NCBI RefSeq assembly: GCF_038019025.1
Contig: NZ_CP150496.1
Span: forward strand, 2,062,001 to 2,126,000
Direction: 5' to 3'
Length of the DNA stretch: 64,000 nt
From: Polaribacter marinaquae
GTDB lineage: Bacteria; Bacteroidota; Bacteroidia; Flavobacteriales; Flavobacteriaceae
The notes under the pieces are model-generated. The model was given only the letters and a program-made list of their open reading frames with translations, was not told the origin of the DNA and ran no database searches. Shown here piece after piece: positions 34,533-44,159 of the stretch; positions within the stretch are counted from its first letter, which is position 1, and each line of letters begins with the position of its first letter. Both the position numbers and the translations under genes were made by a program.

Positions 34533-37361
34533 ATGAAATCTATTTTTAAGCTTTTATTACTTTGCTTTTCTGCAAGTATTGTTGCTCAGAATACTACAGA
34601 AGCAAATGTTGTTCAGAAATCTCTAGACAAAAAATTAGAGATGATGAAAACATCACTAGTTAAAAATGTAAAATTTACTAATATAGGACCAACAGTTATG
34701 AGTGGTCGTGTTTCTGATGTTTCTGTTAATCCTAAAAATCCTACAGAATTTTATGTTGGTTATGCTTCTGGCGGACTTTGGTACACAAACAATAACGGTA
34801 CAACTTTTACACCAGTTTTAGACAATTCACCTACGCAAAATATTGGTGATATTGCTGTAGATTGGAACAACGGAACTATTTGGGTAGGAACCGGAGAGAA
34901 AAACTCTTCTCGATCTAGTTATGCAGGTATTGGAATGTTAAAATCTACGGATAAAGGTAAAACTTGGCAAAATGTAGGATTGTTAGATTCGCATCATATT
35001 AGTAGAATTTTAATAAATCCAGAGAATTCTAATGAGGTAATTGTTGGAGTTATTGGGCATTTATATTCGCCTAATGAAGAAAGAGGGATTTTTAAAACTG
35101 TTGATGGCGGTAAAACATGGACAAAATCTTTATTTATAAATAACGATACAGGTGTTATTGATGTAGCTGTGGCGCCAGAAAATTTTAATGTAATGTATGC
35201 TGCTTCTTGGGAAAGAGAACGTAAAGCATGGAATTTTGACGGAGATGGAAGTAATTCTGCAATCTATAAAAGTACAGATGCTGGTAGTTCTTGGACCAAA
35301 ATTTCAGACAAATCTGGTTTTCCTACAGGAAACGGAGTTGGTAGAATTGGTTTGGCTGTTTTTAACGAAAACACAGTATATGCTTTGCATGATAGTCAAT
35401 TCCGAAGAAAAAAAGACACTTCTAAAAAACCATCAGACGAGTTAACTAAAGAAGATTTTAAAACAATGTCTTCTGCAGCATTTTTAGAATTGTCTGATAA
35501 AAAATTAAATACTTATTTAAAAAATAATGGTTTTCAAGAAAAATACAGAGCACAAAATGTAAAACAAATGGTGCGTGTTGGTTCTGTAAAACCAATAGAT
35601 TTAGCAAAATACTTAGAAGACGCAAATTCTATGTTATTTGATACTCAGGTAATAGGTGCAGAGGTTTTTAAAACTACAAATGGTGGCAAGTCTTGGAAAA
35701 AAACTCACGATAATTTCTTAGATGGTGTTTATAGTTCTTACGGATATTATTTCGGTGAAATTAGAGTAGACTTACAAGATGAAAACGGAATTTACGTATT
35801 AGGTGTTCCAATTATAAAATCTAAAGATGGTGGTAAAACTTTTACTTCTATCAGTAAAGAAAATGTACATTCAGATCATCAAGCATTGTGGGTAAATCCA
35901 AAAAAATCAGGACACATTTTAAACGGAAATGATGGTGGTTTAAACTTGTCTTATGATGACGGTGAAAACTGGATTAAATTAAACGATCCAGCAGTTGGTC
36001 AATTCTATTCTGTATATGCAGATAATCAGAAAAACTACAAAGTTTACGGTGGTTTACAAGATAATGGTGTTTGGGTTGCTAGTAATAATGCAAGAATTAA
36101 TAAAGGTTGGCAACAATCTGGTCAAAACCCTTACAAGTCTATTATGGGTGGCGACGGTATGCAAGTGCAAGTAGATGATAGAAATCCTAATATTGTTTAT
36201 ACAGGTTATCAGTTTGGTAATTATTCTAGAATAGATACAGAAACCGGAAGAAGCAAATATATTCAGCCAAAACATACTTTAGGCGAAAATCCGTATAGAT
36301 TTAACTGGCAAACACCAATTCATTTATCAAAACATAACCAAGATATTTTATATTTAGGAGGTAATAAATTACACAGATCTTTAGATCAAGGTAACAATTG
36401 GGAAACAATTTCTGGAGATTTAACTACGGGTGGTAAAAAAGGAAATGTTGCTTACGGTACATTAACGTCTATTTCAGAAAGTCCTTTTCAATTCGGACTT
36501 TTATATGTTGGTTCTGATGATGGTTATATTAATGTAACTAAAAATGGTGGAGGTTCTTGGGCAAGAATTTCTAATAATTTGCCGCAAAATTTATGGGTTA
36601 CAAGAGTAATTGCATCAAAATTTAAAAAAGAACGCGTTTATGCAACTTTAAACGGCTATAGATCTGATGATTTTACACCTTATGTTTTCGTTTCAGAAAA
36701 TTATGGTCAAACATGGACAAATATTGGTAACGCTATCCCAACATCTTCTGTAAACGTAATTAAAGAAGATCCGGCTAACGAAAACATTTTATACGTTGGT
36801 ACAGATAATGGTTTGTATATTTCTTTTGATAGAGGAAATTCTTGGGAAGCATTTGCAAATAATTTACCAAACGTAGCAGTGCACGATTTAGTGATTCAGC
36901 CAACAGCTAAACACTTAATTGTAGGTACGCATGGTAGAAGTTTATATAAAGCAGATGTTAGTGCGTTGCAGAATATAGATAAAAGTGTAATGTCTGCTGC
37001 TACACATATTTTCGATGTTAAAAGTGTAAGAAAAAGTGGTTCTTGGGGGCGTTCTTGGAGTATGTGGAGAGACGCTTTTACTCCAGAAATTACAATTCCT
37101 TTTTATTCGAATTCTGATAAAAAAGTTACTTTAGATATTTACACAAATGATATTAAAGTAAACACTATAGTTCTTGATGCTACAAAAGGTTATAATGAAG
37201 CTTTTTTTGATGTTTCTTTTTCTAAAAAAGGAAAGAAAGCTTATGAAAAGGTTAATAAAAAATCGACTTTAAAAGTAGCTAAAAACGGAGTTGTATATTT
37301 GCCTAAAGGAAAATATACTGTAAAAAGTGCTACTTCTAAAAGCGAATTTGAAATAAAATAA
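34533..37361 (+). CDS. Secreted sortilin/BNR-repeat (glycosyl-hydrolase-like) protein
   Basis: A large exported protein of 942 residues. The frame reaches back to 34437, but the ATG at 34533 begins the signal peptide MKSIFKLLLLCFSASIVAQ. Many Asp-box/BNR-type repeats are present (STDKGKTWQNV, TVDGGKTWTKS, STDAGSSWTK, TTNGGKSWKK, NGGGSWARIS, YGQTWTNIG), forming a VPS10/sortilin-like beta-propeller. Such proteins are annotated as glycosyl hydrolases, but no catalytic residues can be assigned. The C-terminal 100 residues form a separate beta domain (DIYTNDIKVN). No type IX sorting domain is evident. Confidence 0.85.
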   Translation: MKSIFKLLLLCFSASIVAQNTTEANVVQKSLDKKLEMMKTSLVKNVKFTNIGPTVMSGRVSDVSVNPKNPTEFYVGYASGGLWYTNNNGTTFTPVLDNSPTQNIGDIAVDWNNGTIWVGTGEKNSSRSSYAGIGMLKSTDKGKTWQNVGLLDSHHISRILINPENSNEVIVGVIGHLYSPNEERGIFKTVDGGKTWTKSLFINNDTGVIDVAVAPENFNVMYAASWERERKAWNFDGDGSNSAIYKSTDAGSSWTKISDKSGFPTGNGVGRIGLAVFNENTVYALHDSQFRRKKDTSKKPSDELTKEDFKTMSSAAFLELSDKKLNTYLKNNGFQEKYRAQNVKQMVRVGSVKPIDLAKYLEDANSMLFDTQVIGAEVFKTTNGGKSWKKTHDNFLDGVYSSYGYYFGEIRVDLQDENGIYVLGVPIIKSKDGGKTFTSISKENVHSDHQALWVNPKKSGHILNGNDGGLNLSYDDGENWIKLNDPAVGQFYSVYADNQKNYKVYGGLQDNGVWVASNNARINKGWQQSGQNPYKSIMGGDGMQVQVDDRNPNIVYTGYQFGNYSRIDTETGRSKYIQPKHTLGENPYRFNWQTPIHLSKHNQDILYLGGNKLHRSLDQGNNWETISGDLTTGGKKGNVAYGTLTSISESPFQFGLLYVGSDDGYINVTKNGGGSWARISNNLPQNLWVTRVIASKFKKERVYATLNGYRSDDFTPYVFVSENYGQTWTNIGNAIPTSSVNVIKEDPANENILYVGTDNGLYISFDRGNSWEAFANNLPNVAVHDLVIQPTAKHLIVGTHGRSLYKADVSALQNIDKSVMSAATHIFDVKSVRKSGSWGRSWSMWRDAFTPEITIPFYSNSDKKVTLDIYTNDIKVNTIVLDATKGYNEAFFDVSFSKKGKKAYEKVNKKSTLKVAKNGVVYLPKGKYTVKSATSKSEFEIK

Positions 37362-37383
37362 TCAATTAATTTCTTTCAATTTA

Positions 37384-37429
37384 AAAAAACGGTTTAGAAG
37401 TCTATAAGAGATTTTTAAATCGTTTTTTT
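37384..37429 (+). terminator. Terminator after the sortilin-like gene
   Basis: AAAAAACGGTTTA pairs with TAAATCGTTTTTT with one G-T pair, and a T-run follows. Confidence 0.75.
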
Positions 37430-37443
37430 AGTATATTTCAAGC

Positions 37444-38073
37444 ATGAAAAAAATAACCTTTTTAATCTTCTTTTTGTTAACACTTTCTACTACTGCTCAA
37501 TCAGATTTTAAAAGTTTTTTAAAACTATCTGGTCCAATAAAAAGATGGGTTTTATTTCATCCTTTTAAGGCAAAAACTTCTCTAAAGATTTCAAAAGAAA
37601 CAAATAAGGTTGCAGATTCTATTAGAAAAACCAATTTGTTAGATAAAGATGCTGCAGGTGGGCAAGTAGATGCTTTTAGGCACGCGTATTGGATGGCAAG
37701 ATTACGCCAAGAAATAGGTGAAAGAGCAGCAAGATCGTTAGGTAAAGCGCATGAAAAAGAAAACTATATTACTTATAAAAAACTTAAATTAGAAGATGGT
37801 GTTGTGCCAGATGAAATTTCTACAGATATGGATTTACACAACAACGAAGAAGGTTTAAAGTTGATAACAAAAGGAAGTACTGTTTCTAAAAGAAGTTTAA
37901 TTTATAGAATTGTAAATGCAATTTACAATGGCAAAATGAAAATTATTAAGAAAGATGCAAATGGTAATTTTTTAACGTGCAACCAAAAAATAATTTCTAA
38001 AGAATCTTTAAAAGGCAAATGGAAAAATAACAAATGCTTGGTGCCTTCTAATTCTAAAAAGAGCAGAAAATAA
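37444..38073 (+). CDS. Secreted DUF6973-like protein
   Basis: 209 residues with a signal peptide (MKKITFLIFFLLTLSTTAQ). The core resembles the DUF6973 family: AGGQVDAFRHAYWMARL, IGERAARSLGKAHE, and DMDLHNNEEG. Conserved His, Asp, Glu and Asn in these helices could form a catalytic or metal site. The C-terminus is Lys-rich. The family function is not known to me. It is a single gene between terminators. Confidence 0.72.
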   Translation: MKKITFLIFFLLTLSTTAQSDFKSFLKLSGPIKRWVLFHPFKAKTSLKISKETNKVADSIRKTNLLDKDAAGGQVDAFRHAYWMARLRQEIGERAARSLGKAHEKENYITYKKLKLEDGVVPDEISTDMDLHNNEEGLKLITKGSTVSKRSLIYRIVNAIYNGKMKIIKKDANGNFLTCNQKIISKESLKGKWKNNKCLVPSNSKKSRK

Positions 38074-38153
38074 CAAAATCATTGTTTTCTGTTAAAAGCA
38101 AAACAGTTTTATTTATAATTATTCTAAATACAAACGAAAACGTTGTAATTTTC

Positions 38154-38184
38154 TTGTACTACGTTTTGTTAAGCCGTATTTTTG
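38154..38184 (+). promoter_or_regulatory. sdh operon promoter
   Basis: TTG at 38154-38156 and TATTTTTG at 38177-38184 are separated by 20 bp, matching the Bacteroidota -33/-7 pattern, 26 bp before the first sdh gene. Confidence 0.65.
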
Positions 38185-38210
38185 TATTATAAATTAAACT
38201 AACATATACA

Positions 38211-38888
38211 ATGAGCGGATTTTTTAAATCTTCAATTGGAAGAAAAGTAGCAATGGCGCTATCGGCGTTTTTCTTAATGTTCTTCTTACTTCAGCATTTA
38301 GCAATTAATGTTTTATCAGTTTTTAGTCCAGATACTTTTAACGAAGTTTCTCACTTTATGGGTACAAACCCAGTGGTACAATTTGCATTACAACCAGTAT
38401 TAATTTTTGCAGTTGTTTTTCACTTTGTAATGGGTTTTATCTTAGAACTAAGAAACAGAAAAGCGCAAGGTGTGTCTTATGCAAAGAATAATGGTGCTGC
38501 AAATTCATCTTGGATGAGTAGAAACATGATTTGGAGTGGAATTACAATTTTAGCATTTATTGTTTTACACTTTATCGATTTTTGGTTTCCAGAAATCAAC
38601 ACAAAATACATACAAGGAGATTGGTCTGGTATGATGGAAGGTGTAGAAGGTTTTCGTTATTACGAAGAACTAGTGCACAAATTTGTGAACCCAATTAGAG
38701 TAGTTGCTTATGTTGTTGCTTTTGTTTTCTTAGGATTACATTTAGCACACGGTTTTACATCTGCATTTCAATCTATGGGAGGAACAGCAGGAAGAAAGAA
38801 AACATTACAAACTATCGGTAAAGTATACTCAATTTTAGTACCAGCAGGTTTTATTTTTGTAGCTCTTTATCATTACTTAAACCATTAA
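38211..38888 (+). CDS. sdhC: Succinate dehydrogenase cytochrome b subunit
   Basis: The membrane anchor of complex II, a single larger subunit (225 residues, about five helices) with heme-ligand histidines in the helices (LQHLAIN, VFHFVMGF, VLHFIDFW, LGLHLAHGF). This type B form needs no separate sdhD. The gene starts with MSGFFKSSIGRK, 12 bp before sdhA. It passes electrons from the SdhAB head to menaquinone. Confidence 0.94.
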   Translation: MSGFFKSSIGRKVAMALSAFFLMFFLLQHLAINVLSVFSPDTFNEVSHFMGTNPVVQFALQPVLIFAVVFHFVMGFILELRNRKAQGVSYAKNNGAANSSWMSRNMIWSGITILAFIVLHFIDFWFPEINTKYIQGDWSGMMEGVEGFRYYEELVHKFVNPIRVVAYVVAFVFLGLHLAHGFTSAFQSMGGTAGRKKTLQTIGKVYSILVPAGFIFVALYHYLNH

Positions 38889-38900
38889 TCGAATACAATT

Positions 38901-40898
38901 ATGGCTTTAGATTCAAAAGTACCTCAAGGTCCATTAAAAGATAAATGGACAGATTATAAAAACAAAATTAACTTAGTAAACCCAGCAAACAAAAGACACA
39001 TCGATGTTATTGTTGTTGGTACAGGTTTAGCAGGTGGTTCTGCCTCTGCAACTTTAGCAGAATTAGGCTACAATGTAAAATCTTTTGCATATCAAGATTC
39101 TCCAAGAAGAGCGCACTCTATTGCGGCTCAAGGAGGTATTAATGCAGCAAAAAACTATCAAGGAGATGGTGATTCTACTTACAGATTATTTTACGATACT
39201 GTAAAAGGAGGAGATTACCGTTCTAGAGAAGCTAACGTTTACAGACTTGCAGAGGTTTCTGCAAATATTATAGATCAATGTGTAGCACAAGGAGTTCCTT
39301 TTGCACGTGATTATGGTGGTCTTTTAGACAACCGTTCTTTTGGTGGAGTTTTAGTTTCTAGAACTTTTTATGCAAAAGGACAAACAGGACAACAATTATT
39401 ATTAGGTGCATATTCTGCAATGAACCGTCAAATTGCTCGTGGTAAGATTGAAATGTTCAATCGTCATGAAATGTTAGATGTTGTTATTGTAGATGGTAAA
39501 GCAAGAGGAATTATTGCACGTAACTTGGTTACAGGAGAAATAGAACGTCATTCTGCACACGCAGTAGTTATTGCTTCTGGTGGTTATGGTAATGTATATT
39601 TCTTATCTACTAATGCAATGGGTTCTAATGTTACTGCCGGATGGAAAGTACATAAAAAAGGAGCATATTTTGCAAACCCATGTTATACACAAATTCACCC
39701 AACATGTATTCCTAGATCAGGAGATTATCAGTCTAAATTAACATTGATGTCTGAATCTTTAAGAAATGATGGACGAATTTGGGTTCCTAAAAACATGGAA
39801 GATGTTTTAGCAATTAGAGAAGGTCGTAAAAAACCAACCGATTTGTCTGAAGACGAAAGAGATTATTATTTAGAAAGACGTTACCCTGCATTTGGTAACT
39901 TAGTACCACGTGATGTTGCTTCTAGAGCAGCAAAAGAGCGTTGTGATGCTGGTTACGGTGTAAATGCAACAGGTGAAGCTGTATATTTAGATTTTGCATC
40001 TGCAATAACGCGTTATGGTAAAGAACAAGCAAAAATTCAAAATATAAACAATCCTTCTGATGCTAAGATTTACGAATTAGGACAAAAGATTGTTGAGGCT
40101 AAATATGGTAACTTATTTCAGATGTACGAGAAAATCGTTGATGAAAATCCATATGAAACACCAATGATGATATATCCAGCGGTACACTACACAATGGGTG
40201 GTGTTTGGGTAGATTATAATTTAATGACTACGATACCTGGTTGTTACGCAATTGGAGAAGCAAACTTCTCTGATCATGGTGCAAACAGATTAGGTGCTTC
40301 TGCACTAATGCAAGGTTTAGCAGATGGTTACTTTGTGTTACCTTATACTATTGGAGATTATTTAGCTGATGATATTAGAACAGGAAAAATATCTACAGAT
40401 ACACCAGAGTTTGAAGCAGCAGAAAAAGAAGTTGCAGATAGAATAAAATTCTTTATCAACAATAAAGGAACACATTCTGTAGATTATTACCACAAAAAAT
40501 TAGGTAAAATTATGTGGGAAAAATGTGGAATGTCTAGAAATAAAGCTGGTTTAGAAGAAGCTATTGTAGAAATATCTGAATTAAGAAAAGATTTCTGGAA
40601 AAACGTAATTGTACCAGGAACAGATACAGAATACAACGAACAATTAGCAAAAGCAGGTAGAGTTGCAGATTTCTTAGAATTAGGAGAATTATTTGCAAAA
40701 GATGCTTTAGTAAGAGAAGAATCTGCTGGTGGTCACTTTAGAGAAGAGCATCAAACAGAAGAAGGAGAAGCAAAGAGATTAAAAGAATTTCAATTTGTTT
40801 CTGCTTGGGAATATAAAGGAGAACCAAAAGACGCAGTATTGCATAAAGAAGAATTGGTTTACGAGAACATAGAAGTTAAAGAAAGAAGTTATAAATAA
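38901..40898 (+). CDS. sdhA: Succinate dehydrogenase/fumarate reductase flavoprotein subunit
   Basis: The catalytic subunit of complex II, 665 residues. The FAD-binding GxGxxG is in [10 protein letters not shown], and the covalent-flavin His72 is in [13 protein letters not shown]. It has the substrate-site [12 protein letters not shown] and [12 protein letters not shown] segments and a C-terminal helical domain ending in GGHFREEHQ and related text. It is the middle gene of sdhCAB, 12 bp after sdhC and 10 bp before sdhB. Confidence 0.97.
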   Translation: MALDSKVPQGPLKDKWTDYKNKINLVNPANKRHIDVIVVGTGLAGGSASATLAELGYNVKSFAYQDSPRRAHSIAAQGGINAAKNYQGDGDSTYRLFYDTVKGGDYRSREANVYRLAEVSANIIDQCVAQGVPFARDYGGLLDNRSFGGVLVSRTFYAKGQTGQQLLLGAYSAMNRQIARGKIEMFNRHEMLDVVIVDGKARGIIARNLVTGEIERHSAHAVVIASGGYGNVYFLSTNAMGSNVTAGWKVHKKGAYFANPCYTQIHPTCIPRSGDYQSKLTLMSESLRNDGRIWVPKNMEDVLAIREGRKKPTDLSEDERDYYLERRYPAFGNLVPRDVASRAAKERCDAGYGVNATGEAVYLDFASAITRYGKEQAKIQNINNPSDAKIYELGQKIVEAKYGNLFQMYEKIVDENPYETPMMIYPAVHYTMGGVWVDYNLMTTIPGCYAIGEANFSDHGANRLGASALMQGLADGYFVLPYTIGDYLADDIRTGKISTDTPEFEAAEKEVADRIKFFINNKGTHSVDYYHKKLGKIMWEKCGMSRNKAGLEEAIVEISELRKDFWKNVIVPGTDTEYNEQLAKAGRVADFLELGELFAKDALVREESAGGHFREEHQTEEGEAKRLKEFQFVSAWEYKGEPKDAVLHKEELVYENIEVKERSYK

Positions 40899-40908
40899 GA
40901 TAGACATT

Positions 40909-41649
40909 ATGAATTTAACACTTAAGATTTGGAGACAGAAAGACTCATCTACAAAGGGTCAAATGGTAGATTATAAGGTTACTGAAATATCAGAACATAT
41001 GTCTTTCTTAGAAATGATGGATGTTTTAAATGAACAATTAGTAAATGCTGGTGAAGAACCAGTTGCTTTTGATCATGATTGTAGAGAAGGTATCTGTGGT
41101 ATGTGTTCTATGTATATTAACGGAGAAGCTCATGGGCCAGATAGAGGCGTTACCACGTGTCAATTACACATGCGTATGTTTAAAGACGGCGATACTATAA
41201 CAATAGAGCCATTTAGAGCAGCTGCTTTTCCGGTGGTTAAAGATTTAGTTGTAGACAGATCTTCTTTTGATAGAATACAACATGCAGGTGGTTACATTTC
41301 TGTAAATACATCTGGTAATACACAAGATGCAAACTCTATTCCTATCTCTAAGCATGCAGCAGATGAGGCTATGGATGCTGCAACTTGTATTGGTTGTGGT
41401 GCTTGCGTTGCAACGTGTAAAAACTCTTCTGCAATGTTATTTGTAGGTGCTAAAGTATCTCAATATGCTTTATTACCACAAGGGCAAGTAGAAGCTGCAG
41501 ATCGTGTGCAAAACATGGTTGCACAAATGGATTTAGAAGGTTTTGGAAACTGTACAAATACAGGTGCTTGTGAGGTTGAGTGTCCTAAAGGAATTTCTTT
41601 AGACAACATTGCAAGAATGAATAGAGAATTGATGAAAGCAAATATTTAA
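40909..41649 (+). CDS. sdhB: Succinate dehydrogenase iron-sulfur subunit
   Basis: The electron-transfer subunit, 246 residues. The N-terminal 2Fe-2S domain has [16 protein letters not shown] with a fourth Cys in GVTTCQ. The C-terminal domain has [12 protein letters not shown] and [15 protein letters not shown] for the 4Fe-4S and 3Fe-4S clusters. It is the last gene of sdhCAB with a strong terminator behind it. Confidence 0.97.
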   Translation: MNLTLKIWRQKDSSTKGQMVDYKVTEISEHMSFLEMMDVLNEQLVNAGEEPVAFDHDCREGICGMCSMYINGEAHGPDRGVTTCQLHMRMFKDGDTITIEPFRAAAFPVVKDLVVDRSSFDRIQHAGGYISVNTSGNTQDANSIPISKHAADEAMDAATCIGCGACVATCKNSSAMLFVGAKVSQYALLPQGQVEAADRVQNMVAQMDLEGFGNCTNTGACEVECPKGISLDNIARMNRELMKANI

Positions 41650-41668
41650 AAATTAAGCTTTTTGTAAT

Positions 41669-41709
41669 TAAAAACCCCAAAACTATTTAAATAGTTTTGG
41701 GGTTTTTAT
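41669..41709. terminator. Bidirectional terminator after sdhB
   Basis: A long stem AAAACCCCAAAACTATTT / AAATAGTTTTGGGGTTTT, followed by a T-run, also serves the convergent XRE gene. Confidence 0.93.
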
Positions 41710-41710
41710 T

Positions 41711-41953
41711 TTAGAAATTTAATTCTATATCTTTAAAAAAATCTTTTGGAGAAATTTTAAGTTTTAGCAAGATAATTAGCAACCGTTCTAAATCTAGCTT
41801 TGTTTTTCCTTTTTCTACTTTAAAATAGCCACTTTCAGAAATTCCGATAGCATCTGCTAACTCTACTTGAGAAACGCCAGCATTACTTCTTAAAGTCACT
41901 ATTTTCTGCAGAATTTTACTGTGTGTAGCATTAATTATATCTTTTTCAATCAT
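41711..41953 (-). CDS. Small XRE-family HTH regulator (A)
   Basis: 80 residues, essentially one helix-turn-helix domain of the Cro/C1 type: VSQVELADAIGISESGYFKVEKGKTKLDLERLL. It has no sensor domain. It lies 50 bp after a paralogous gene in the same direction and probably shares its transcript. It may act with its neighbour as homo- or heterodimers on the inverted repeat at 42349-42402. Confidence 0.85.
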   Translation of the reverse strand: MIEKDIINATHSKILQKIVTLRSNAGVSQVELADAIGISESGYFKVEKGKTKLDLERLLIILLKLKISPKDFFKDIELNF

Positions 41954-42003
41954 TTTTTTATAATATGCAATAGAAATGAATCAATAATATGTGTAAACTA
42001 CAA

Positions 42004-42237
42004 TTACTTAAAAAAGTAGTTAAGATCTACATCTAAAATTTCTGCTATTTCTAGCATTCGTCTAAAATTTAAATCTGTTTTTCCTTTTTCTATTTTGTAA
42101 TAACCACTTAAAGTTATTTCAAGTTTATTTGCTAAATCGGTTTGGGTAAGACCTAATTTTTTTCTTCTGTAGATTATCATATTTAAAATATTATTAATCT
42201 GATGATCTACACTTTGCAGTGAGCTGTTTTCATTCAT
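42004..42237 (-). CDS. Small XRE-family HTH regulator (B)
   Basis: 77 residues, one Cro/C1-type HTH: LTQTDLANKLEITLSGYYKIEKGKTDLNFRRMLEIAE. It is clearly paralogous to regulator A, sharing the GYxKxEKGKTxLxxxRxL wording. It is the first gene of the pair, with a TACTTTTG promoter box 75 bp upstream and a 14-bp inverted repeat further up. It diverges from the secreted-peptide/GLPGLI/barrel genes. Confidence 0.85.
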   Translation of the reverse strand: MNENSSLQSVDHQINNILNMIIYRRKKLGLTQTDLANKLEITLSGYYKIEKGKTDLNFRRMLEIAEILDVDLNYFFK

Positions 42238-42311
42238 TTTTTATAGCATTTTTTAGTTTTTCTAATTTAGTTTTTTGGCTAAACAGTTGTTTTTTAGTCT
42301 TTTTCTTTTTT

Positions 42312-42319
42312 CAAAAGTA
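42312..42319 (-). promoter_or_regulatory. -7 promoter box of the XRE pair
   Basis: TACTTTTG on the minus strand, a full match to TAnnTTTG, 75 bp before regulator B. Confidence 0.5.
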
Positions 42320-42348
42320 AGAAAAAAAAATGTATTTAACTTTCCAAA

Positions 42349-42402
42349 TTGGACTAGCTGAAAACAGTATGTTTTTAGTATCCCTGAATTCAGCTAGTCC
42401 AA
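42349..42402. promoter_or_regulatory. Perfect 14-bp inverted repeat in the divergent intergenic region
   Basis: TTGGACTAGCTGAA (42349-42362) and TTCAGCTAGTCCAA (42389-42402) are separated by 26 bp. It lies upstream of the XRE promoter and could be an operator, or an RNA hairpin if transcribed rightward. The G/C content is higher than in the surrounding DNA. Confidence 0.55.
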
Positions 42403-42877
42403 ATCGGGTGGGTAGTTTTTTAGGATTATTAAAAAATAAGTTTCATCTTTGGGTGAGAGAAAAATGCTGTGAAAAAGAAAAGTTTCTCTACAATATAGTT
42501 TTAAATAGCCTTTTTAGGCAATTTAGAAGCCCTAAATAAATAAACCTTTATCGTTTAAATTCATAAAATAAAAAGATCATTTCACTACAAAAGAGATGAT
42601 AACAGACTTTAGTATGCTGTTTATTTTATTGAAGAAAATAGAATTAAAAAGAAAACCTCTGCTTGCAGATTTAAGAAATATAAAAATTACTAAATAAATG
42701 TATCACTTAAAACAAATGCTTATGTAAATAAACAATAACAATCAGAGGAAGTCTTACAAAAGTACTGCTTTTTCTACAAGTTTTTGAAGAATTTTTAACT
42801 TGTTTATTCATTTAAAACTCTAAAAAATTATTAATTAAATAAACCTAAATAAAAAAATAGGTTATAAATTTTATATT
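42403..42877. other. Gene-poor region before the secreted-peptide gene
   Basis: No convincing gene. A frame of 69 codons (42330-42539) spans the inverted repeat and looks spurious. A 33-codon frame (42596-42697, MITDFSMLFILL...) is weakly protein-like. It contains AATAGCCTTTTTAGGC (the 15-base core at 42505-42519 recurs at 3976-3990). I found no clean promoter box just before 42878. It may hold leader RNA of the downstream operon. Confidence 0.4.
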
Positions 42878-43129
42878 ATGAAAAAAGTAATATTAAGCCT
42901 AGTATTTGTACTAGCAACAGGAACAATGATGAATGCGAAAAACATGTCTGTAGATGCAATACAAGATATAGACTGTGATCAATTTGCTAATGTTTCACAA
43001 GCTATAGTTTTAATGAATGGAGGATCATATGGAGATTCTTTAATAGCTTTCGATAATGCATATTCTGGATGTGTTGATTATAACATTGATAATTTAATTG
43101 AAATGGAAGAGCCTGAAGAATTCGATTAA
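42878..43129 (+). CDS. Secreted small acidic protein with two cysteines
   Basis: 83 residues: a signal peptide (MKKVILSLVFVLATGTMMNAK) followed by about 60 acidic residues. It has two Cys (IDCDQFAN and SGCVDYN, at residues 53... spacing about 36 apart) and a strongly acidic end (EMEEPEEFD). I do not recognise a family. It lies 93 bp before a GLPGLI gene in the same direction and across from two XRE regulators. It could be an exported ligand, a signal or the substrate of the barrel system; that is inference. Confidence 0.7.
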   Translation: MKKVILSLVFVLATGTMMNAKNMSVDAIQDIDCDQFANVSQAIVLMNGGSYGDSLIAFDNAYSGCVDYNIDNLIEMEEPEEFD

Positions 43130-43222
43130 TTTAAATAAAAAAGTGAATCTGAGAATATTGAAAATAAAGTATAACCTTAATTTTCGCTATTTTCAGATTT
43201 TTTATTAATAAAATAATTGATT

Positions 43223-43951
43223 ATGAATAAAGTTATACGGTTGTTATTCTTTTGTACATTAGGTGTTTATTCTCAAAATAAAGGAATTATAACCTACAGT
43301 GTATCTAAAGTAAAAATTGATACTCAAAAATATTTTGAAGGAAAAAAGGATAATCCTGAACTAAAAAAAATGGTAAATTCCTTTATTAATACTAAGGATG
43401 AATTAATATACTTATTATATTTCAATGCAGATGAATCTATATTTTTTAAAAGTAAAAAATTAAACTTACCTAACAGAAAAGAAAAACTTCTAGATATATT
43501 GGCAGGTAATGGGGTGTATTATGTAAACCTAAATGATAAAAAAGTCTTACATCAAAAAGAATTTGGAGGAGAATTATTTTTAGTGCAATCTAATTTTTTT
43601 AAATGGACTTTAACACAAGACGTTAAAATAATAAAAAATTATAAATGCTATAAAGCTATAGGGGTAAAAACAGTTGAAAACAGTAAAGGTATTTTTAAAA
43701 AGAAAGTTGTAGCCTGGTATGCACCTTCTATTAATATTAATTTTGGACCAAAAGAATATACTGGATTGGCGGGTGCTATTTTAGAGTTAAACGATAGTGA
43801 CCTTATGTATTCAGTTAGAAAAATTGATCTAAATACTAAAAAAGAAATTAAAATTAAAAAACCAAAAAAAGGAAAAAAATTAACAGATGTTGAGTTTGAA
43901 TTGATGACTAAAAAACTCTTTTATGAAAGAAATTGGAAACAAAGAAATTAA
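43223..43951 (+). CDS. GLPGLI family protein (copy 1)
   Basis: A secreted protein of 242 residues from the ATG at 43223 (an in-frame TTG at 43217 is less likely), with a signal peptide ending near GVYSQ. The family region reads PKEYTGLAGAILEL, a degenerate GLPGLIL, followed by YSVRKIDL and a Lys-rich tail. GLPGLI proteins occur only in Bacteroidota, and their function is unknown. Here they precede a TonB-receptor-like barrel, the family's usual partner. Confidence 0.85.
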   Translation: MNKVIRLLFFCTLGVYSQNKGIITYSVSKVKIDTQKYFEGKKDNPELKKMVNSFINTKDELIYLLYFNADESIFFKSKKLNLPNRKEKLLDILAGNGVYYVNLNDKKVLHQKEFGGELFLVQSNFFKWTLTQDVKIIKNYKCYKAIGVKTVENSKGIFKKKVVAWYAPSININFGPKEYTGLAGAILELNDSDLMYSVRKIDLNTKKEIKIKKPKKGKKLTDVEFELMTKKLFYERNWKQRN

Positions 43952-44159
43952 TTATAAAAAAGTTACATAAATATTCTAATACCTGTTTTTATTAATATTT
44001 TGTCTTACAATTTTAAGCTTACCAAATATGTAACTCTTCAAAGTGGTTTATAAGATAGTATGCAAACTCTAAATATGTTGTAAAATATAGAAGCCTAGAA
44101 TATTAATTGAAACCATTTACTTTTTATTTCGTTCTTAATAATAAAAAGCCGTTCGTTTT

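Noticed and set aside
42330..42539. 69-codon plus-strand frame over the inverted repeat
   Set aside because: It spans the 14-bp inverted repeat, has no signal or domain and shows odd composition; it looks like a chance frame across a structured element.
42596..42697. 33-codon frame starting MITDFSMLF
   Set aside because: Weakly protein-like but very short, with no promoter, family or context support.
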